The translations under genes and the position numbers were made by a program. The notes below the pieces were generated by a model. It saw nothing but the letters and a program-made list of their open reading frames with translations. It did not search any database and had not been told where the DNA came from. This document shows, one piece after another, positions 8,965 to 18,036 of a DNA stretch of 64,000 nucleotides (within the stretch, counting starts at the first letter, position 1; each line of letters opens with the position of its first letter). Source of the DNA: a virus; the IMG/VR virus record IMGVR_UViG_3300030118_002002, positions 1 to 64,000 of that record, one strand, 5' to 3'.

Positions 8965-9971
8965 TGGATTTTTTAAAAGACGTTATCAAGGAGATTGGAG
9001 ATGATTACGCCACGGTTGCGAACAAAATCGATGATACGGAGAGAACAGTTGACACAGGTTCTTACATACTCAACGCTCTTGTTAGTGGCAGTGTCTTCGG
9101 TGGCGTTAGTGGCAATAAGATTACAGCCATTGCTGGAGAAACCTCAACAGGAAAGACTTATTTCTCCCTCGCAATCGTCAAGAACTTCTTAGACAAGCAT
9201 CCCGATGGTGGTGTTATGTATTTTGACACAGAGTCTGCAATCACAAAAGGATTGTTAGAGTCTCGTGGTATAGACCTAGAACGTGTAGGTATTATAAATG
9301 TAGTTACAATAGAACAGTTTCGTAACAGAGCACTAACCGTCGTAGACAAATATCTTGGTTTGGAAGAATCAGATAGAAAACCTATGATGTTTGTATTAGA
9401 CTCTCTTGGCATGCTCTCCACAGAGAAAGAGATTAAAGATGCACTGGATGATAAGCAAGTCCGTGACATGACTAAATCTCAACTTGTGAAGGGTGCATTT
9501 AGAATGTTAACTCTCAAATTAGGTCAAGCAAATGTCCCACTCATTGTCACAAATCATACATACGATGTCATCGGAGCTTATGTTCCAACTAAAGAAATGG
9601 GAGGAGGTAGTGGACTCAAGTACGCAGCAAGTACAATCATATATCTCAGCAAGGGAAAAGAAAAGGATGGCACGGAAGTCATCGGAAATATTATCAAAGC
9701 GAAGACTGTCAAGTCTCGTCTAAGTAGAGAGAATCGTCAAGTTTCTATACGTCTATACTATGATGAACGTGGTTTGGATAGATACTATGGACTGCTAGAT
9801 CTTGCAGAGAAGCATGGTGTTATAAAGAAGGTTGCTAATAGGTATGAAATTGATGGTAAAAAGGTATACGCTAAAGAGGTATACAAAAATCCTGAGAAAT
9901 ATTTTACACCAGAACTAATGCAAGCATTAGATGAGGTATCAGTCAAAGAGTTTACATATGGAGGTGAATAA
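8964..9971 (+). CDS. uvsX: UvsX RecA-like recombinase
   Basis: UvsX is the T4-type strand-exchange ATPase for recombination-dependent replication and repair. The Walker A motif GETSTGKT is at residues 58-65, and VMYFDTESAI and MFVLDSLGML give the Walker B region. VTNHTYDVIG and GGGSGLKYAAS match the DNA-binding loop area. The 335-residue length is normal for phage homologues. gp41 follows immediately. Confidence 0.93.
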   Translation: MDFLKDVIKEIGDDYATVANKIDDTERTVDTGSYILNALVSGSVFGGVSGNKITAIAGETSTGKTYFSLAIVKNFLDKHPDGGVMYFDTESAITKGLLESRGIDLERVGIINVVTIEQFRNRALTVVDKYLGLEESDRKPMMFVLDSLGMLSTEKEIKDALDDKQVRDMTKSQLVKGAFRMLTLKLGQANVPLIVTNHTYDVIGAYVPTKEMGGGSGLKYAASTIIYLSKGKEKDGTEVIGNIIKAKTVKSRLSRENRQVSIRLYYDERGLDRYYGLLDLAEKHGVIKKVANRYEIDGKKVYAKEVYKNPEKYFTPELMQALDEVSVKEFTYGGE

Positions 9972-11354
9972 GTGACGGAAAGAGTTCCTCTTACCATCCT
10001 CAAAAATCTTATTCACAACGAAACATACACACGACAGGTCATACCTTTCATCGAACCTGATTATTTTGAAGAAAGGACAGATCGTATTGTTTTTGAAGAG
10101 GTTGCAAAGTTTTTGAATGAATATGATAAGACTCCTACTAAAGAAGTCTTGCATATTGAGGTAGAAAAACGAGTAGATGTTACTGAGGAGGAGTATAGAA
10201 ATATAGAACAACTTATATCTGCACTTGATACGGAAGTGTCAGAGTCAAAATGGTTGCTTGATACTACAGAAGATTGGTGTAAACAGAGAGCGATATACTT
10301 AGCACTTATCAAGAGTATACAGATTGCTGATGGGCAAGATGAACACAAGAAACCAGAAGCAATCCCTGCTATACTGTCAGATGCACTGGCAGTTGGATTC
10401 GACCAACATGTTGGTCATGATTACATAGATGATTCGGAGGATCGTTATGCTTACTACCACAGAGTCGAGAACAAAATACCATTTGATCTCGAATACTTCA
10501 ACAAAATTACCTCAGGTGGGATCTCTGATAAGACTCTCAATATCGCTCTCGCTGGTACTGGTGTTGGTAAGTCTTTATTCATGTGCCATGTTGCTAGTTC
10601 ATGTCTTGTACAGGGTAAAAATGTCCTGTATATCACTCTTGAGATGGCAGAGGAAAAGATTGCAGAGAGGATAGATGCAAACCTACTTGACACTAATATA
10701 AAAGACATTGCAGAATTACCTGAGAAAATATTCAACAAAAAGATAACAAATCTATCTAAAAAGACAGAGGGTAAGTTGATTGTCAAGGAATATCCTACTG
10801 CATCAGCACATTGTGGACACTTCAAGTCACTATTGCAGGAGTTGAAGTTGAAAAAATCTTTCTCTCCTGATATAATATTTGTAGATTACCTAAACATCTG
10901 TGCTTCATCACGTTATAGGAGTGCAGTCAACGTAAATTCCTATTCATATGTCAAAGCAATCGCAGAAGAACTTAGAGGACTTGCTGTTGAATTTAGTCTT
11001 CCAATTGTCTCAGCTACGCAAACTACTAGGTCTGGTTTTGCTAGTTCTGACCCTAATCTTACTGACACAAGTGAATCTTTTGGTCTCCCTGCCACTGCTG
11101 ATCTTATGTTTGCTCTTATTAGCACAGAAGAGTTGGAGGGACTTAATCAAATAATGGTCAAACAGTTGAAGAATCGCTACAATGATCCGACAATCAACAA
11201 AAGATTTGTTGTAGGCATTGACAGAGCGAAAATGAGACTGTATGATGTAGAACAGGGAGCACAACAAGATATTGTAGAAGATATCGAAGTTGTACAACAC
11301 AATAAAAAAGAACAATCACAATCCAAATCCAAATTCGATGACTTCAAATTTTGA
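9972..11354 (+). CDS. 41: Replicative DNA helicase gp41 (DnaB family)
   Basis: This hexameric 5'-3' helicase unwinds the fork and, with the gp61 primase, forms the primosome. An N-terminal helical domain (about residues 1-150) is followed by the RecA-like domain with Walker A GTGVGKS at residues 195-201. DIIFVDYLNICASS gives the Walker B Asp, and VSATQTTRSGF matches motif H3. The start is GTG at the base after the uvsX stop. The C-terminus is Gln/Lys/Ser-rich and overlaps mazG. Confidence 0.93.
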   Translation: MTERVPLTILKNLIHNETYTRQVIPFIEPDYFEERTDRIVFEEVAKFLNEYDKTPTKEVLHIEVEKRVDVTEEEYRNIEQLISALDTEVSESKWLLDTTEDWCKQRAIYLALIKSIQIADGQDEHKKPEAIPAILSDALAVGFDQHVGHDYIDDSEDRYAYYHRVENKIPFDLEYFNKITSGGISDKTLNIALAGTGVGKSLFMCHVASSCLVQGKNVLYITLEMAEEKIAERIDANLLDTNIKDIAELPEKIFNKKITNLSKKTEGKLIVKEYPTASAHCGHFKSLLQELKLKKSFSPDIIFVDYLNICASSRYRSAVNVNSYSYVKAIAEELRGLAVEFSLPIVSATQTTRSGFASSDPNLTDTSESFGLPATADLMFALISTEELEGLNQIMVKQLKNRYNDPTINKRFVVGIDRAKMRLYDVEQGAQQDIVEDIEVVQHNKKEQSQSKSKFDDFKF

Positions 11355-11742
11355 TAAGTATGTTCGTTTCGTAAATCAAGTTACGAGTGACGAATCTAAA
11401 GATGCTGTAGCATTCATGAACCGTATACAAGACCTGAAGGAGCAGAAGACTGAAATGCATCGTCTTTTGACAGGAGCAGTAGGTGTATGTTCTGAAGGTG
11501 GAGAGTTTTTAGAGATAGTAAAGAAGATGATCTTCCAAGGCAAACCATGGGACGAGGCAAATATACATCATCTCAAGATAGAACTAGGAGATATCATGTG
11601 GTATGTTGCACAGTGCTGCATGGCATTAGATGTACCTCTTGAGGAGATAACTGACATGAATATTGATAAGTTATCTAAGAGATACCCTAACGGTATGTTC
11701 CAAGAGTACTATTCGGAGAACAGAAAAGAAGGTGACCTCTAG
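11338..11742 (+). CDS. mazG: MazG-like nucleotide pyrophosphohydrolase
   Basis: MazG proteins hydrolyse nucleoside triphosphates and have been linked to alarmone or dNTP pool control in cyanophage infection. The metal-binding pattern is visible as SEGGEFLEIVKK followed by KIELGDIMWYV (ExxE...ExxD). I chose ATG 11338 (134 residues), which overlaps gp41 by 17 bases; the in-frame TTG at 11290 would add 16 low-complexity residues inside gp41 and is less likely. Confidence 0.88.
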   Translation: MTSNFDKYVRFVNQVTSDESKDAVAFMNRIQDLKEQKTEMHRLLTGAVGVCSEGGEFLEIVKKMIFQGKPWDEANIHHLKIELGDIMWYVAQCCMALDVPLEEITDMNIDKLSKRYPNGMFQEYYSENRKEGDL

Positions 11743-12427
11743 TTATTGTATAACTTGTCTTAAGATAGGCGACAAATTTGACCATTCATATGTGAATAAT
11801 CTTTATGGTATGATAAGTCGCCAGTCTGATGCAGATTTTTATTGTTTCACTGACAATCCTGAGGGAATTGATCCCAAAGTAAATACTATAGAGATAGACG
11901 TTAGTGAGTATCAATCATGGGATAATTGGTGGGCAGCGTGGTGGAAGATAGTGCTCTTCGTTCGTCCTGAGTTGGAAAAGTATGAGAGAAAGATCTTTTT
12001 TGACTTAGATGTTATCATTCACGGAAATATTTCACAAATACTTGACTTCAATAGTAACTTTGCATTAGTATACAGTACGTGGAAGGGAGTTCCCTTCAAA
12101 ATGAAGTACCCACACAAGAGTTTATTCAACTCAAGTGTTATAGTTTGGAAAAACGCTACATCAATATATGAGTATTTTATGCAAAACGCAAAACATTATG
12201 TGTCTAAATATGCAGGAACGGATGATTTTTATCACAACGAGAAAATCAAGAGAGAACAACTACCGCACTGCATATATTCCTACAGGGATGGAGAAAAACC
12301 AAATCAATTAAATAGTTTTATTTTGAGACAGAACAAAGCAATAGCACTCTTACATCAGAGACCAAAGAACCATGAATTGAGTGAATCAGAACATCCAATA
12401 GTGAAGCACTGGAAGGTTTATATATAA
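11732..12427 (+). CDS. GT-A type glycosyltransferase
   Basis: This 231-residue protein has the look of a family 8-like glycosyltransferase. The IFFDLDVIIHG segment gives a DxD metal and nucleotide-sugar site, and SSYCITCLKIGDKFDHSYV is the first strand. The GTG at 11732 is preceded by an AG-rich ribosome site (AGAAAAGAAGG) and overlaps mazG by 11 bases. Donor and acceptor are unknown. It lies far from the main glycan block. Confidence 0.65.
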   Translation: MTSSYCITCLKIGDKFDHSYVNNLYGMISRQSDADFYCFTDNPEGIDPKVNTIEIDVSEYQSWDNWWAAWWKIVLFVRPELEKYERKIFFDLDVIIHGNISQILDFNSNFALVYSTWKGVPFKMKYPHKSLFNSSVIVWKNATSIYEYFMQNAKHYVSKYAGTDDFYHNEKIKREQLPHCIYSYRDGEKPNQLNSFILRQNKAIALLHQRPKNHELSESEHPIVKHWKVYI

Positions 12428-12495
12428 ATTTACGAGGAGTGATGCTGCCTGTCTAAAAAAGATCGTCGTTCACAACTACTATATCAAAAAACATT

Positions 12496-12750
12496 ATGTC
12501 TTTTGTTAATCCTAAGTGGTTCGAGCGTTTTCCTCGCACCATTACTAAAGCAGTTACTTGGCGTAGCTGGATGATGGTTACTAACAGTGTAATCGGTTGG
12601 ATCGTTTCGGGTGATCCTTGGAAAGGTCTTACAATAGGACTTATGGCACTCGTCATAAACTCCACACTCTATATTCTACATGAGCGTCTCTGGAACAGAA
12701 ACGACTGGCAGCGTAGAACAACTTCTGCTACAGAGAAAGTTTACATCTAA
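12496..12750 (+). CDS. DUF2061 membrane protein
   Basis: This 84-residue protein has two predicted membrane spans (about residues 25-37 and 43-60). The RTITKAVTWRSWMMVTNS and LYILHERLWNRNDW blocks are characteristic of DUF2061. Its function is unknown; the inner membrane is the likely location. The 67 bases before it hold no gene. The next gene is preceded by a late-promoter octamer that starts in its stop codon. Confidence 0.8.
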   Translation: MSFVNPKWFERFPRTITKAVTWRSWMMVTNSVIGWIVSGDPWKGLTIGLMALVINSTLYILHERLWNRNDWQRRTTSATEKVYI

Positions 12751-12756
12751 TAAATA
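12749..12756 (+). promoter_or_regulatory. Late-promoter octamer AATAAATA upstream of dctP
   Basis: This matches the T4-like cyanophage late consensus NATAAATA read by the gp55-type sigma factor. It is 33 bases before the dctP ATG and overlaps the preceding stop codon. A ribosome site (CTAAGGGG) follows. Confidence 0.6.
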
Positions 12757-12788
12757 CTATTAGTAAAACTATTCCTAAGGGGTAATTT

Positions 12789-13748
12789 ATGAAAACAATT
12801 AGATGGGTTCTAGCACACGAACCAATTGAATTGTTTCTAAGAGCTGCGAGAAAGTTCAAGGCATCTATGGAAGCAATCGCACCAGGTGCTTTGAACATTG
12901 AAATTCTCACACTCTCTGAGTACGCTGAGAAGTATAATAACGGTGAGTCAATTACTAAGCACGACTTACTAGATCTAATGGCAGAAGGGAAGATTGAGGT
13001 CTCCCAGATGTATACCTCAACATTAGGTCGTAAGCACAACAAAGATTTCTGGGCATTAGATATGCCATTCTTGTTCCGTGATCATGATCACGCAAGTCAT
13101 GTCTTTGAAGGTCCTATTGGTAAGTCACTACTTGATGGTTTAGCAGATCCTGCTAAAGGTGAAAAGGGCGGAGTAAAAGGCTTAGCGTTCACATACTCAG
13201 GCGGATACAGAAACATCCCTGCAAACGCAGAAATACATAAGATCGAAGACTTTGAAGGACTTGAGTTACGTTGTAACAAATCTCCTATCGCTATCGAAAC
13301 TCTAGAATGCGTTGGTGCTAAGACAGTTCCAATCGAATTAGAGCAGATCAACGAAGGAGTTCAGTCTGGAATTATCGTTGGTGGAGAGTCAACATACCCT
13401 CGCTTTTTTGGATTGAAGCAGAATGAGTGTATGAATACAATCAACGACACATCACACAGTCTATTCCTTACATCAATCATTGTAAGTGAAGGGTTCTGGA
13501 ACTCTCTAGACAAAGATCTTCAAGATAAGATCCAAGACGCATCATTCGATGCTGCTAGAGCAGAAAGAGTTTGGTCTGTGGAAGACATTGACTTAGTCAA
13601 GTCTGCATGTGCCGATGAGAACATCAACGTTGTCACTATGAGCGACGAAGAGAAGTCTAGATTCAAAGAAAAGACAGCATACATCTATGACAAGTATGCA
13701 CACTTGTTCCCAGAGGGACTTGTGGATTCTATAAAAGAAACAAAGTAA
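12789..13748 (+). CDS. dctP: TRAP-type solute-binding protein, DctP-like
   Basis: This 319-residue protein resembles the substrate-binding subunit of TRAP transporters for C4-dicarboxylates and related acids. Family features include KIEVSQMYTSTLGR, FWALDMPFLFRDHDHA, GGYRNIPANAEIHKIEDFEGLELRC and the binding-site region VGAKTVPIELEQINEGVQSG. There is no signal peptide: the N-terminus MKTIRWVLAHEP is polar, although normal DctP is periplasmic. No TRAP membrane subunits are present. It may work as a cytoplasmic or virion protein, or depend on host partners. Confidence 0.75.
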   Translation: MKTIRWVLAHEPIELFLRAARKFKASMEAIAPGALNIEILTLSEYAEKYNNGESITKHDLLDLMAEGKIEVSQMYTSTLGRKHNKDFWALDMPFLFRDHDHASHVFEGPIGKSLLDGLADPAKGEKGGVKGLAFTYSGGYRNIPANAEIHKIEDFEGLELRCNKSPIAIETLECVGAKTVPIELEQINEGVQSGIIVGGESTYPRFFGLKQNECMNTINDTSHSLFLTSIIVSEGFWNSLDKDLQDKIQDASFDAARAERVWSVEDIDLVKSACADENINVVTMSDEEKSRFKEKTAYIYDKYAHLFPEGLVDSIKETK

Positions 13749-13770
13749 TTCCACAGTGCATGGAATTGTA

Positions 13771-13796
13771 GGGAGTCTTCGGACTCCCTTTTTTTT
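13771..13796 (+). terminator. Intrinsic terminator after dctP
   Basis: A seven-base stem GGGAGTC/GACTCCC is closed by a stable TTCG tetraloop and followed by eight T residues. It insulates dctP from the PP-loop genes. Confidence 0.92.
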
Positions 13797-13803
13797 GTGT
13801 CTA

Positions 13804-13809
13804 TATAAT
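13804..13809 (+). promoter_or_regulatory. -10 candidate TATAAT upstream of the PP-loop pair
   Basis: TATAAT lies 7 bases after the terminator T run and 18 bases before the ATG at 13828. No clear -35 is seen. The arrangement repeats the terminator-then-promoter pattern found three more times near 54-58 kb. Confidence 0.4.
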
Positions 13810-13827
13810 ACATAGAATCCTTTTATA

Positions 13828-14898
13828 ATGCAATTTCTTGAGTGGCCATCTCAATATATGTCTAGTGCAAGGTATTTTGATACTCCTAGATATCAGATGT
13901 TCTTTCTCAAGGAAGAGAATGAGTTGAACAAATGGATGGGATTGAGATGTATATGTAGAGCAGGATTATTACCAACAAAAAGAAAGTACACAGTTATATC
14001 ACCACTACCAGATTTTGTAGACAATAATTTTCATACTGATATGACTGTAGATGATTGTTGTAGAGATGCAGCAGATCTATGTGTCAAATATGCTGACGGT
14101 AGAGCGATAAATCTCTTGTGGTCTGGTGGTATTGATAGCACCACTGTATTTTATGCCTTACACAACACAGGTCTTACCATAAATGTACACTGTGATCCTC
14201 AGGTAAAGAAGGAAGCACCATTCATATACAGTAAACTAGAAGATTATAGTAATATGAATGTTATCATGCACCATCACGATAATGCTCAAGACTGTCACCC
14301 CTATGAAGCGGGGATGAGTGTAAGAAAAGGTATACAACCTTTTATAAATGAGGACAATATATTTGTGACAGGTGAGGTTGGTGATCAAATATTTGGCACA
14401 GGTAAGATATTTGCTTTTCCATTAGACAAATGGGATAGAGATTATAGGGAGAGCATACCTGAGAGAATAGATGAACTGACTTATGATACTATGCACTATG
14501 CCTTGAACAAAGAGGGTGTTAGTCTAAAGCAATGGATGTGGGCAGGAAGTTATATGTTCAAATATCAGACAGCAGTAGTCCGTAGCGTCAGATACTATGG
14601 TGCTGTAGCATCTTATGCTCCATATAATAATTGCTTCCACTTCTTTGATACACCTAACTGGAATAGATATGGACACACTAATCAAGATGAGAATAGTTCT
14701 TGGCAAAAACCAAAAGAGTATAAGATGCCACTCAAACAATGGATATACGAACAAAATGGTGATGAATATTATAGAGATAACAAACTAAAGTTCCCATCAT
14801 CTAACAGAAAGAGATTATATGACAATGATCTTGATGGTTTGCATGATAATGAGGAGTGGTTTGCACTTCAAAAGTCTGTCTTTGGGGGTAATATGTAG
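13828..14898 (+). CDS. PP-loop ATPase, asparagine-synthase-like (copy 1)
   Basis: This 356-residue protein carries the PP-loop SGGIDST at residues 99-105 (NLLWSGGIDSTTVFYAL), which binds ATP and adenylates a substrate. It has no glutaminase domain, so it is not a full asparagine synthetase. FVTGEVGDQIFGTGK after the loop resembles the GxGGDE-like second motif of that fold. A tail region (KQWIYEQNGD to PSSNRKRL) is shared with the next gene. It could make an amide or a modified nucleotide or peptide; the substrate is unknown. Confidence 0.7.
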   Translation: MQFLEWPSQYMSSARYFDTPRYQMFFLKEENELNKWMGLRCICRAGLLPTKRKYTVISPLPDFVDNNFHTDMTVDDCCRDAADLCVKYADGRAINLLWSGGIDSTTVFYALHNTGLTINVHCDPQVKKEAPFIYSKLEDYSNMNVIMHHHDNAQDCHPYEAGMSVRKGIQPFINEDNIFVTGEVGDQIFGTGKIFAFPLDKWDRDYRESIPERIDELTYDTMHYALNKEGVSLKQWMWAGSYMFKYQTAVVRSVRYYGAVASYAPYNNCFHFFDTPNWNRYGHTNQDENSSWQKPKEYKMPLKQWIYEQNGDEYYRDNKLKFPSSNRKRLYDNDLDGLHDNEEWFALQKSVFGGNM

Positions 14899-16103
14899 TG
14901 GGATACACAGAATGGGATGAAAATATATTAGAGTCTATGCATCCAGACCGTAACAACCATTCATGGTCTGAAGATGGTAGTCTTGAACCTCCTTATGATT
15001 ATAAATGGAGCACTGAATATATGCCTAGGAAATTGAGAAACATCAATAATGATAAGTGGAAGAGTTATAGAGGTAAATTTAATCACAAAGAAGAGGCACT
15101 CAACTTATACTTTGGTAATAGATGCATATGTAGAAGAGGTAAAATTCAAACCAAGCAAAAATACAAAATAATATCACCACTACCAACCAATCTACACACT
15201 GACATGTCACTTGATAATGTGTGTGAGGATTCTGTCAACCTCATTAATGATAATTCTAAGGGTAGAAAGATAAACCTATTGTGGTCTGGTGGTATTGACA
15301 GCACTGTTGCTCTATATGCTTTTGCTAGAACAGACATACCCATCAATGTGCATTACGATGTTTCAGCAAAGCAGGAGTGTCCAACAGGATGGGATGCTTT
15401 GGAGTCAGGTAGATATAGTAACATAACTGCTATCAATCATGGATACGTCAACGAGAGATTTGCTCTAAGAACTCCTTTGGTTCCATATGCAAAAGATACT
15501 GGTAATATATTTGTTACAGGTGAGATAGGAGACAATATAATGGGTTCAGCAAGAGTATTTTTATACCCAAAAGAAGTTAGAAATGATCATTTCAATAAGG
15601 TAGTGCCTGAATGGGTTACAAAGATACTACATCAGTCACTAATGTGTGTTTTGAATAAGAAAGATGTTAGTCTAAAACAATGGACTTGGGCATGGGCATT
15701 CATGGTCAAGTATCAATACTGTCAGGTTAGATGTCATGAGCAATATAATATAGCACCTTATCCACCACTCAGTAATGCGTTTCACTTCTTCGATACACCT
15801 AACTTTCAGAGGTGGGCGGTCACAAATCAGGACGAGATAAACAGTTGGCAAGAAATACCTGAGTACAAAATGACATTGAAGCAGTTTATATACGAACAAA
15901 ATGGTGATAAGGAATGGAGGGATAACAAACTAAAGACCCCATCATCTAATAGACGTAGGGTACAAGGAGGATTCAATTTTGAAGATCAAGTAACTGGACT
16001 TGAATTGAATAAACAATATATAAAAGTGATAAAGAGAACCTTTGGATCAAATACTCCAGACGTAGAGGGTTTGTCCGAAAAAGAAAGAAGAGCAATGTAC
16101 TAA
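14898..16103 (+). CDS. PP-loop ATPase, asparagine-synthase-like (copy 2)
   Basis: This 401-residue protein is a diverged tandem paralogue of the upstream gene. It shares NLLWSGGIDST (PP-loop at residues 130-136), FVTGEIGDNIMGSAR, FHFFDTPN, INSWQE and KQFIYEQNGDKEWRDNKLK with it, and has a longer N-terminus. It starts at GTG within the previous stop codon (TAGTG), so translation is coupled. Two related adenylating subunits produced together suggest a heteromer or two related substrates. Confidence 0.7.
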   Translation: MGYTEWDENILESMHPDRNNHSWSEDGSLEPPYDYKWSTEYMPRKLRNINNDKWKSYRGKFNHKEEALNLYFGNRCICRRGKIQTKQKYKIISPLPTNLHTDMSLDNVCEDSVNLINDNSKGRKINLLWSGGIDSTVALYAFARTDIPINVHYDVSAKQECPTGWDALESGRYSNITAINHGYVNERFALRTPLVPYAKDTGNIFVTGEIGDNIMGSARVFLYPKEVRNDHFNKVVPEWVTKILHQSLMCVLNKKDVSLKQWTWAWAFMVKYQYCQVRCHEQYNIAPYPPLSNAFHFFDTPNFQRWAVTNQDEINSWQEIPEYKMTLKQFIYEQNGDKEWRDNKLKTPSSNRRRVQGGFNFEDQVTGLELNKQYIKVIKRTFGSNTPDVEGLSEKERRAMY

Positions 16104-16924
16104 TGATAGACAGAGGTAAACAATTTGAATTTGCTGTAATGAAATCTGCTTATAGTAGGTTAAAAGAACCTAGTCTTACTAAGCAATCCATGCTGAACTA
16201 TTTCAATGGTCAACCCATAGAGTCTGCTATTCAAAATGCAGCAGATAAAATGGTAGATAGGATAGGTGGGAGTAGAAATACTATTTTAGGTAATGATAGA
16301 TTCTATGATTCTTTTATATTGATGGGTGGACAAAGACCTGAACCAAAAACAGATATCATATTCAGAAAAAGTGGTGTCAAACATAGATGCTCTCTAAAAT
16401 ATGGTGGTAGATTTCAATTATCTTCTGCTGGTATAGAGAGTTCTATAAAGGTGATGACTGGTGTGCTAACAAAAGTATCTTTTAGTGGTGGTCTTGGTGG
16501 ATTAGAAGTAAAGAGAGTAGCCTCAGTTCTTTCAGAACTATCAGAAATATTTCAAGGACCTAAAAGACAAGAGAAACCTATAATGGATAGACTTATGAGA
16601 GAAGCAAAAAAGGAGGGTGGTATAAATGAAAGACTGCAAGATATCTTAGGATCAAGAAAACTGCCACAGGGGTCAAAAGTATATCAAGCATTCAAGGAGG
16701 AGTTAGTCAGGGAGGCATTGACAGGTAGGATTGCATTTGGTGCCAACAATGACAAGACTGCTAACTTTATATTGACTGATAAGTATCTACGTAGGATAGA
16801 TGCTACACTTGTAAGAGAGGTCACATCAAAGACTCATGTAGATATTCGACCCAAAGGTCGAGGAATAACTAAGGAGGGTATTAAATTAAATGAAGCAGTC
16901 GTCCGAATTGAATCAATTGATTGA
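16103..16924 (+). CDS. Possible PD-(D/E)xK nuclease-fold protein
   Basis: I do not recognise this 273-residue protein firmly. An N-terminal acidic helix (RGKQFEFAVMKSAY), then PKTDIIF and CSLKYGGRFQLSSAG (about residues 81-110) follow the E...D...(D/E)xK arrangement of restriction-endonuclease folds, with S-L-K in place of E-x-K. It overlaps the PP-loop gene by one base. A structural or assembly role is an equal alternative, because phage structural-type genes follow. Confidence 0.4.
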   Translation: MIDRGKQFEFAVMKSAYSRLKEPSLTKQSMLNYFNGQPIESAIQNAADKMVDRIGGSRNTILGNDRFYDSFILMGGQRPEPKTDIIFRKSGVKHRCSLKYGGRFQLSSAGIESSIKVMTGVLTKVSFSGGLGGLEVKRVASVLSELSEIFQGPKRQEKPIMDRLMREAKKEGGINERLQDILGSRKLPQGSKVYQAFKEELVREALTGRIAFGANNDKTANFILTDKYLRRIDATLVREVTSKTHVDIRPKGRGITKEGIKLNEAVVRIESID

Positions 16925-17111
16925 TGAGTTAATCGAAGTCTATAAGACACAGAAGTCTCGTCGAAAGCAAATCATGGTTAAGGAAGTTGAAGACTTCCAA
17001 CGTTTTTTCTATGCTATAACTGGAGCCATAGATAAATATAAGCAAATGCAATATGTTGGACTGCATTATATTGAATCCAACAAAAAATCAATCTACGAAA
17101 AATTGAAGTGA
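16890..17111 (+). CDS. Small hypothetical protein
   Basis: This is a 73-residue helical protein (QLIDELIEVYKTQKSRRKQ, FQRFFYAITGAIDKYKQ). No family was recognised. It overlaps the gene before by 35 bases and the gene after by 4 bases, supporting translation. Confidence 0.55.
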   Translation: MKQSSELNQLIDELIEVYKTQKSRRKQIMVKEVEDFQRFFYAITGAIDKYKQMQYVGLHYIESNKKSIYEKLK

Positions 17112-18007
17112 AACAGTTCACACAATTCATAACCGAAGCAAGAACCACTAAGGCATCGCAAGAAGCGAAGCGTTTGGGTCTTGTTGGTGATGGTCATGGA
17201 GACTGGTATGACAGACAAGGAAACCTGAAGGCAAAGACTGTCAAGGGTGAACTTAAGATGTTCAGTGGTCAAGGCAGTGGTGATGATGAGATGGGCACTG
17301 CTGGATCAAGTGCAGCAGCAACAGTTGCTAAACGTGGTTCTGGTGATGACGGACCTTCACTTGCAAGTAAAGTTGCAGCGAGGTCAGTACAAACAGCACA
17401 ACCTAATCCAAACTCTGCCAATGGACAGGCAAAGGCAGCACTACAGAATGTCAGTAGAGAGAACCCACTTACGATTGCGTTCGATAAATTTGACAAAGAT
17501 GATGTCACCGACAATATACTTGCTACAGTGGAGGAAGTATCAGGTGGCGAATACTTCTACATATTCCCAAGTAGAGACACTGAAATTGAGGAACTAAAAA
17601 ATGCATATCCTAAGATTAGCGAGTCCATCGTTGACGATGCAAACGCAGAAACAATCTATGACGTCTTACAATCACTCTATGAAAATGGATTTGACGCAAT
17701 TAATATCGTTGTACGACAATCCAGAGCCAAAGAAATCTCAGAGCTAGCATTGAAAGCAAACGGTCAACTCTACAATTATATTATGATGAACGTCATACCT
17801 GTAGATGAACGTACTATAAGAGAGCAATATTTGGCAGGAGATATATTCAAAAATGGTTCAATGATTGAGTCACACAGTAGAGTGGGACAGATCTTTAGAC
17901 GTGGTGCTAACCATCTAATTTGTGTTGATGAGAATAAAGAAATTTTTAGAGCATGGATATCAGAGGCAAAAGAAGTAGACAAACTATTCCTGCCACTTGA
18001 TTTTTGA
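17108..18007 (+). CDS. Probable capsid-internal protein with a targeting N-terminus
   Basis: The N-terminus MKQFTQFITEAR closely resembles the capsid-targeting sequence of T4 internal proteins (MKTYQEFIAEA), which is cut after IxE or LxE by the gp21 prohead protease; here ITE fits that site. Residues 15-120 are Ala/Gly/Ser-rich and low in structure. Residues 120-299 look globular (LTIAFDKFDKDDV, YDVLQSLYENGFDAINIVV, RRGANHLICVDE). The start is GTG, overlapping the preceding stop. I infer packaging into the head. Confidence 0.6.
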   Translation: MKQFTQFITEARTTKASQEAKRLGLVGDGHGDWYDRQGNLKAKTVKGELKMFSGQGSGDDEMGTAGSSAAATVAKRGSGDDGPSLASKVAARSVQTAQPNPNSANGQAKAALQNVSRENPLTIAFDKFDKDDVTDNILATVEEVSGGEYFYIFPSRDTEIEELKNAYPKISESIVDDANAETIYDVLQSLYENGFDAINIVVRQSRAKEISELALKANGQLYNYIMMNVIPVDERTIREQYLAGDIFKNGSMIESHSRVGQIFRRGANHLICVDENKEIFRAWISEAKEVDKLFLPLDF

Positions 18008-18013
18008 TAAATA
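18006..18013 (+). promoter_or_regulatory. Late-promoter octamer GATAAATA
   Basis: The octamer overlaps the stop codon of the upstream gene and lies 24 bases before the ATG at 18037. It matches the late consensus NATAAATA. Confidence 0.55.
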
Positions 18014-18036
18014 ATACGATAAGACTTAGGAAAGAA

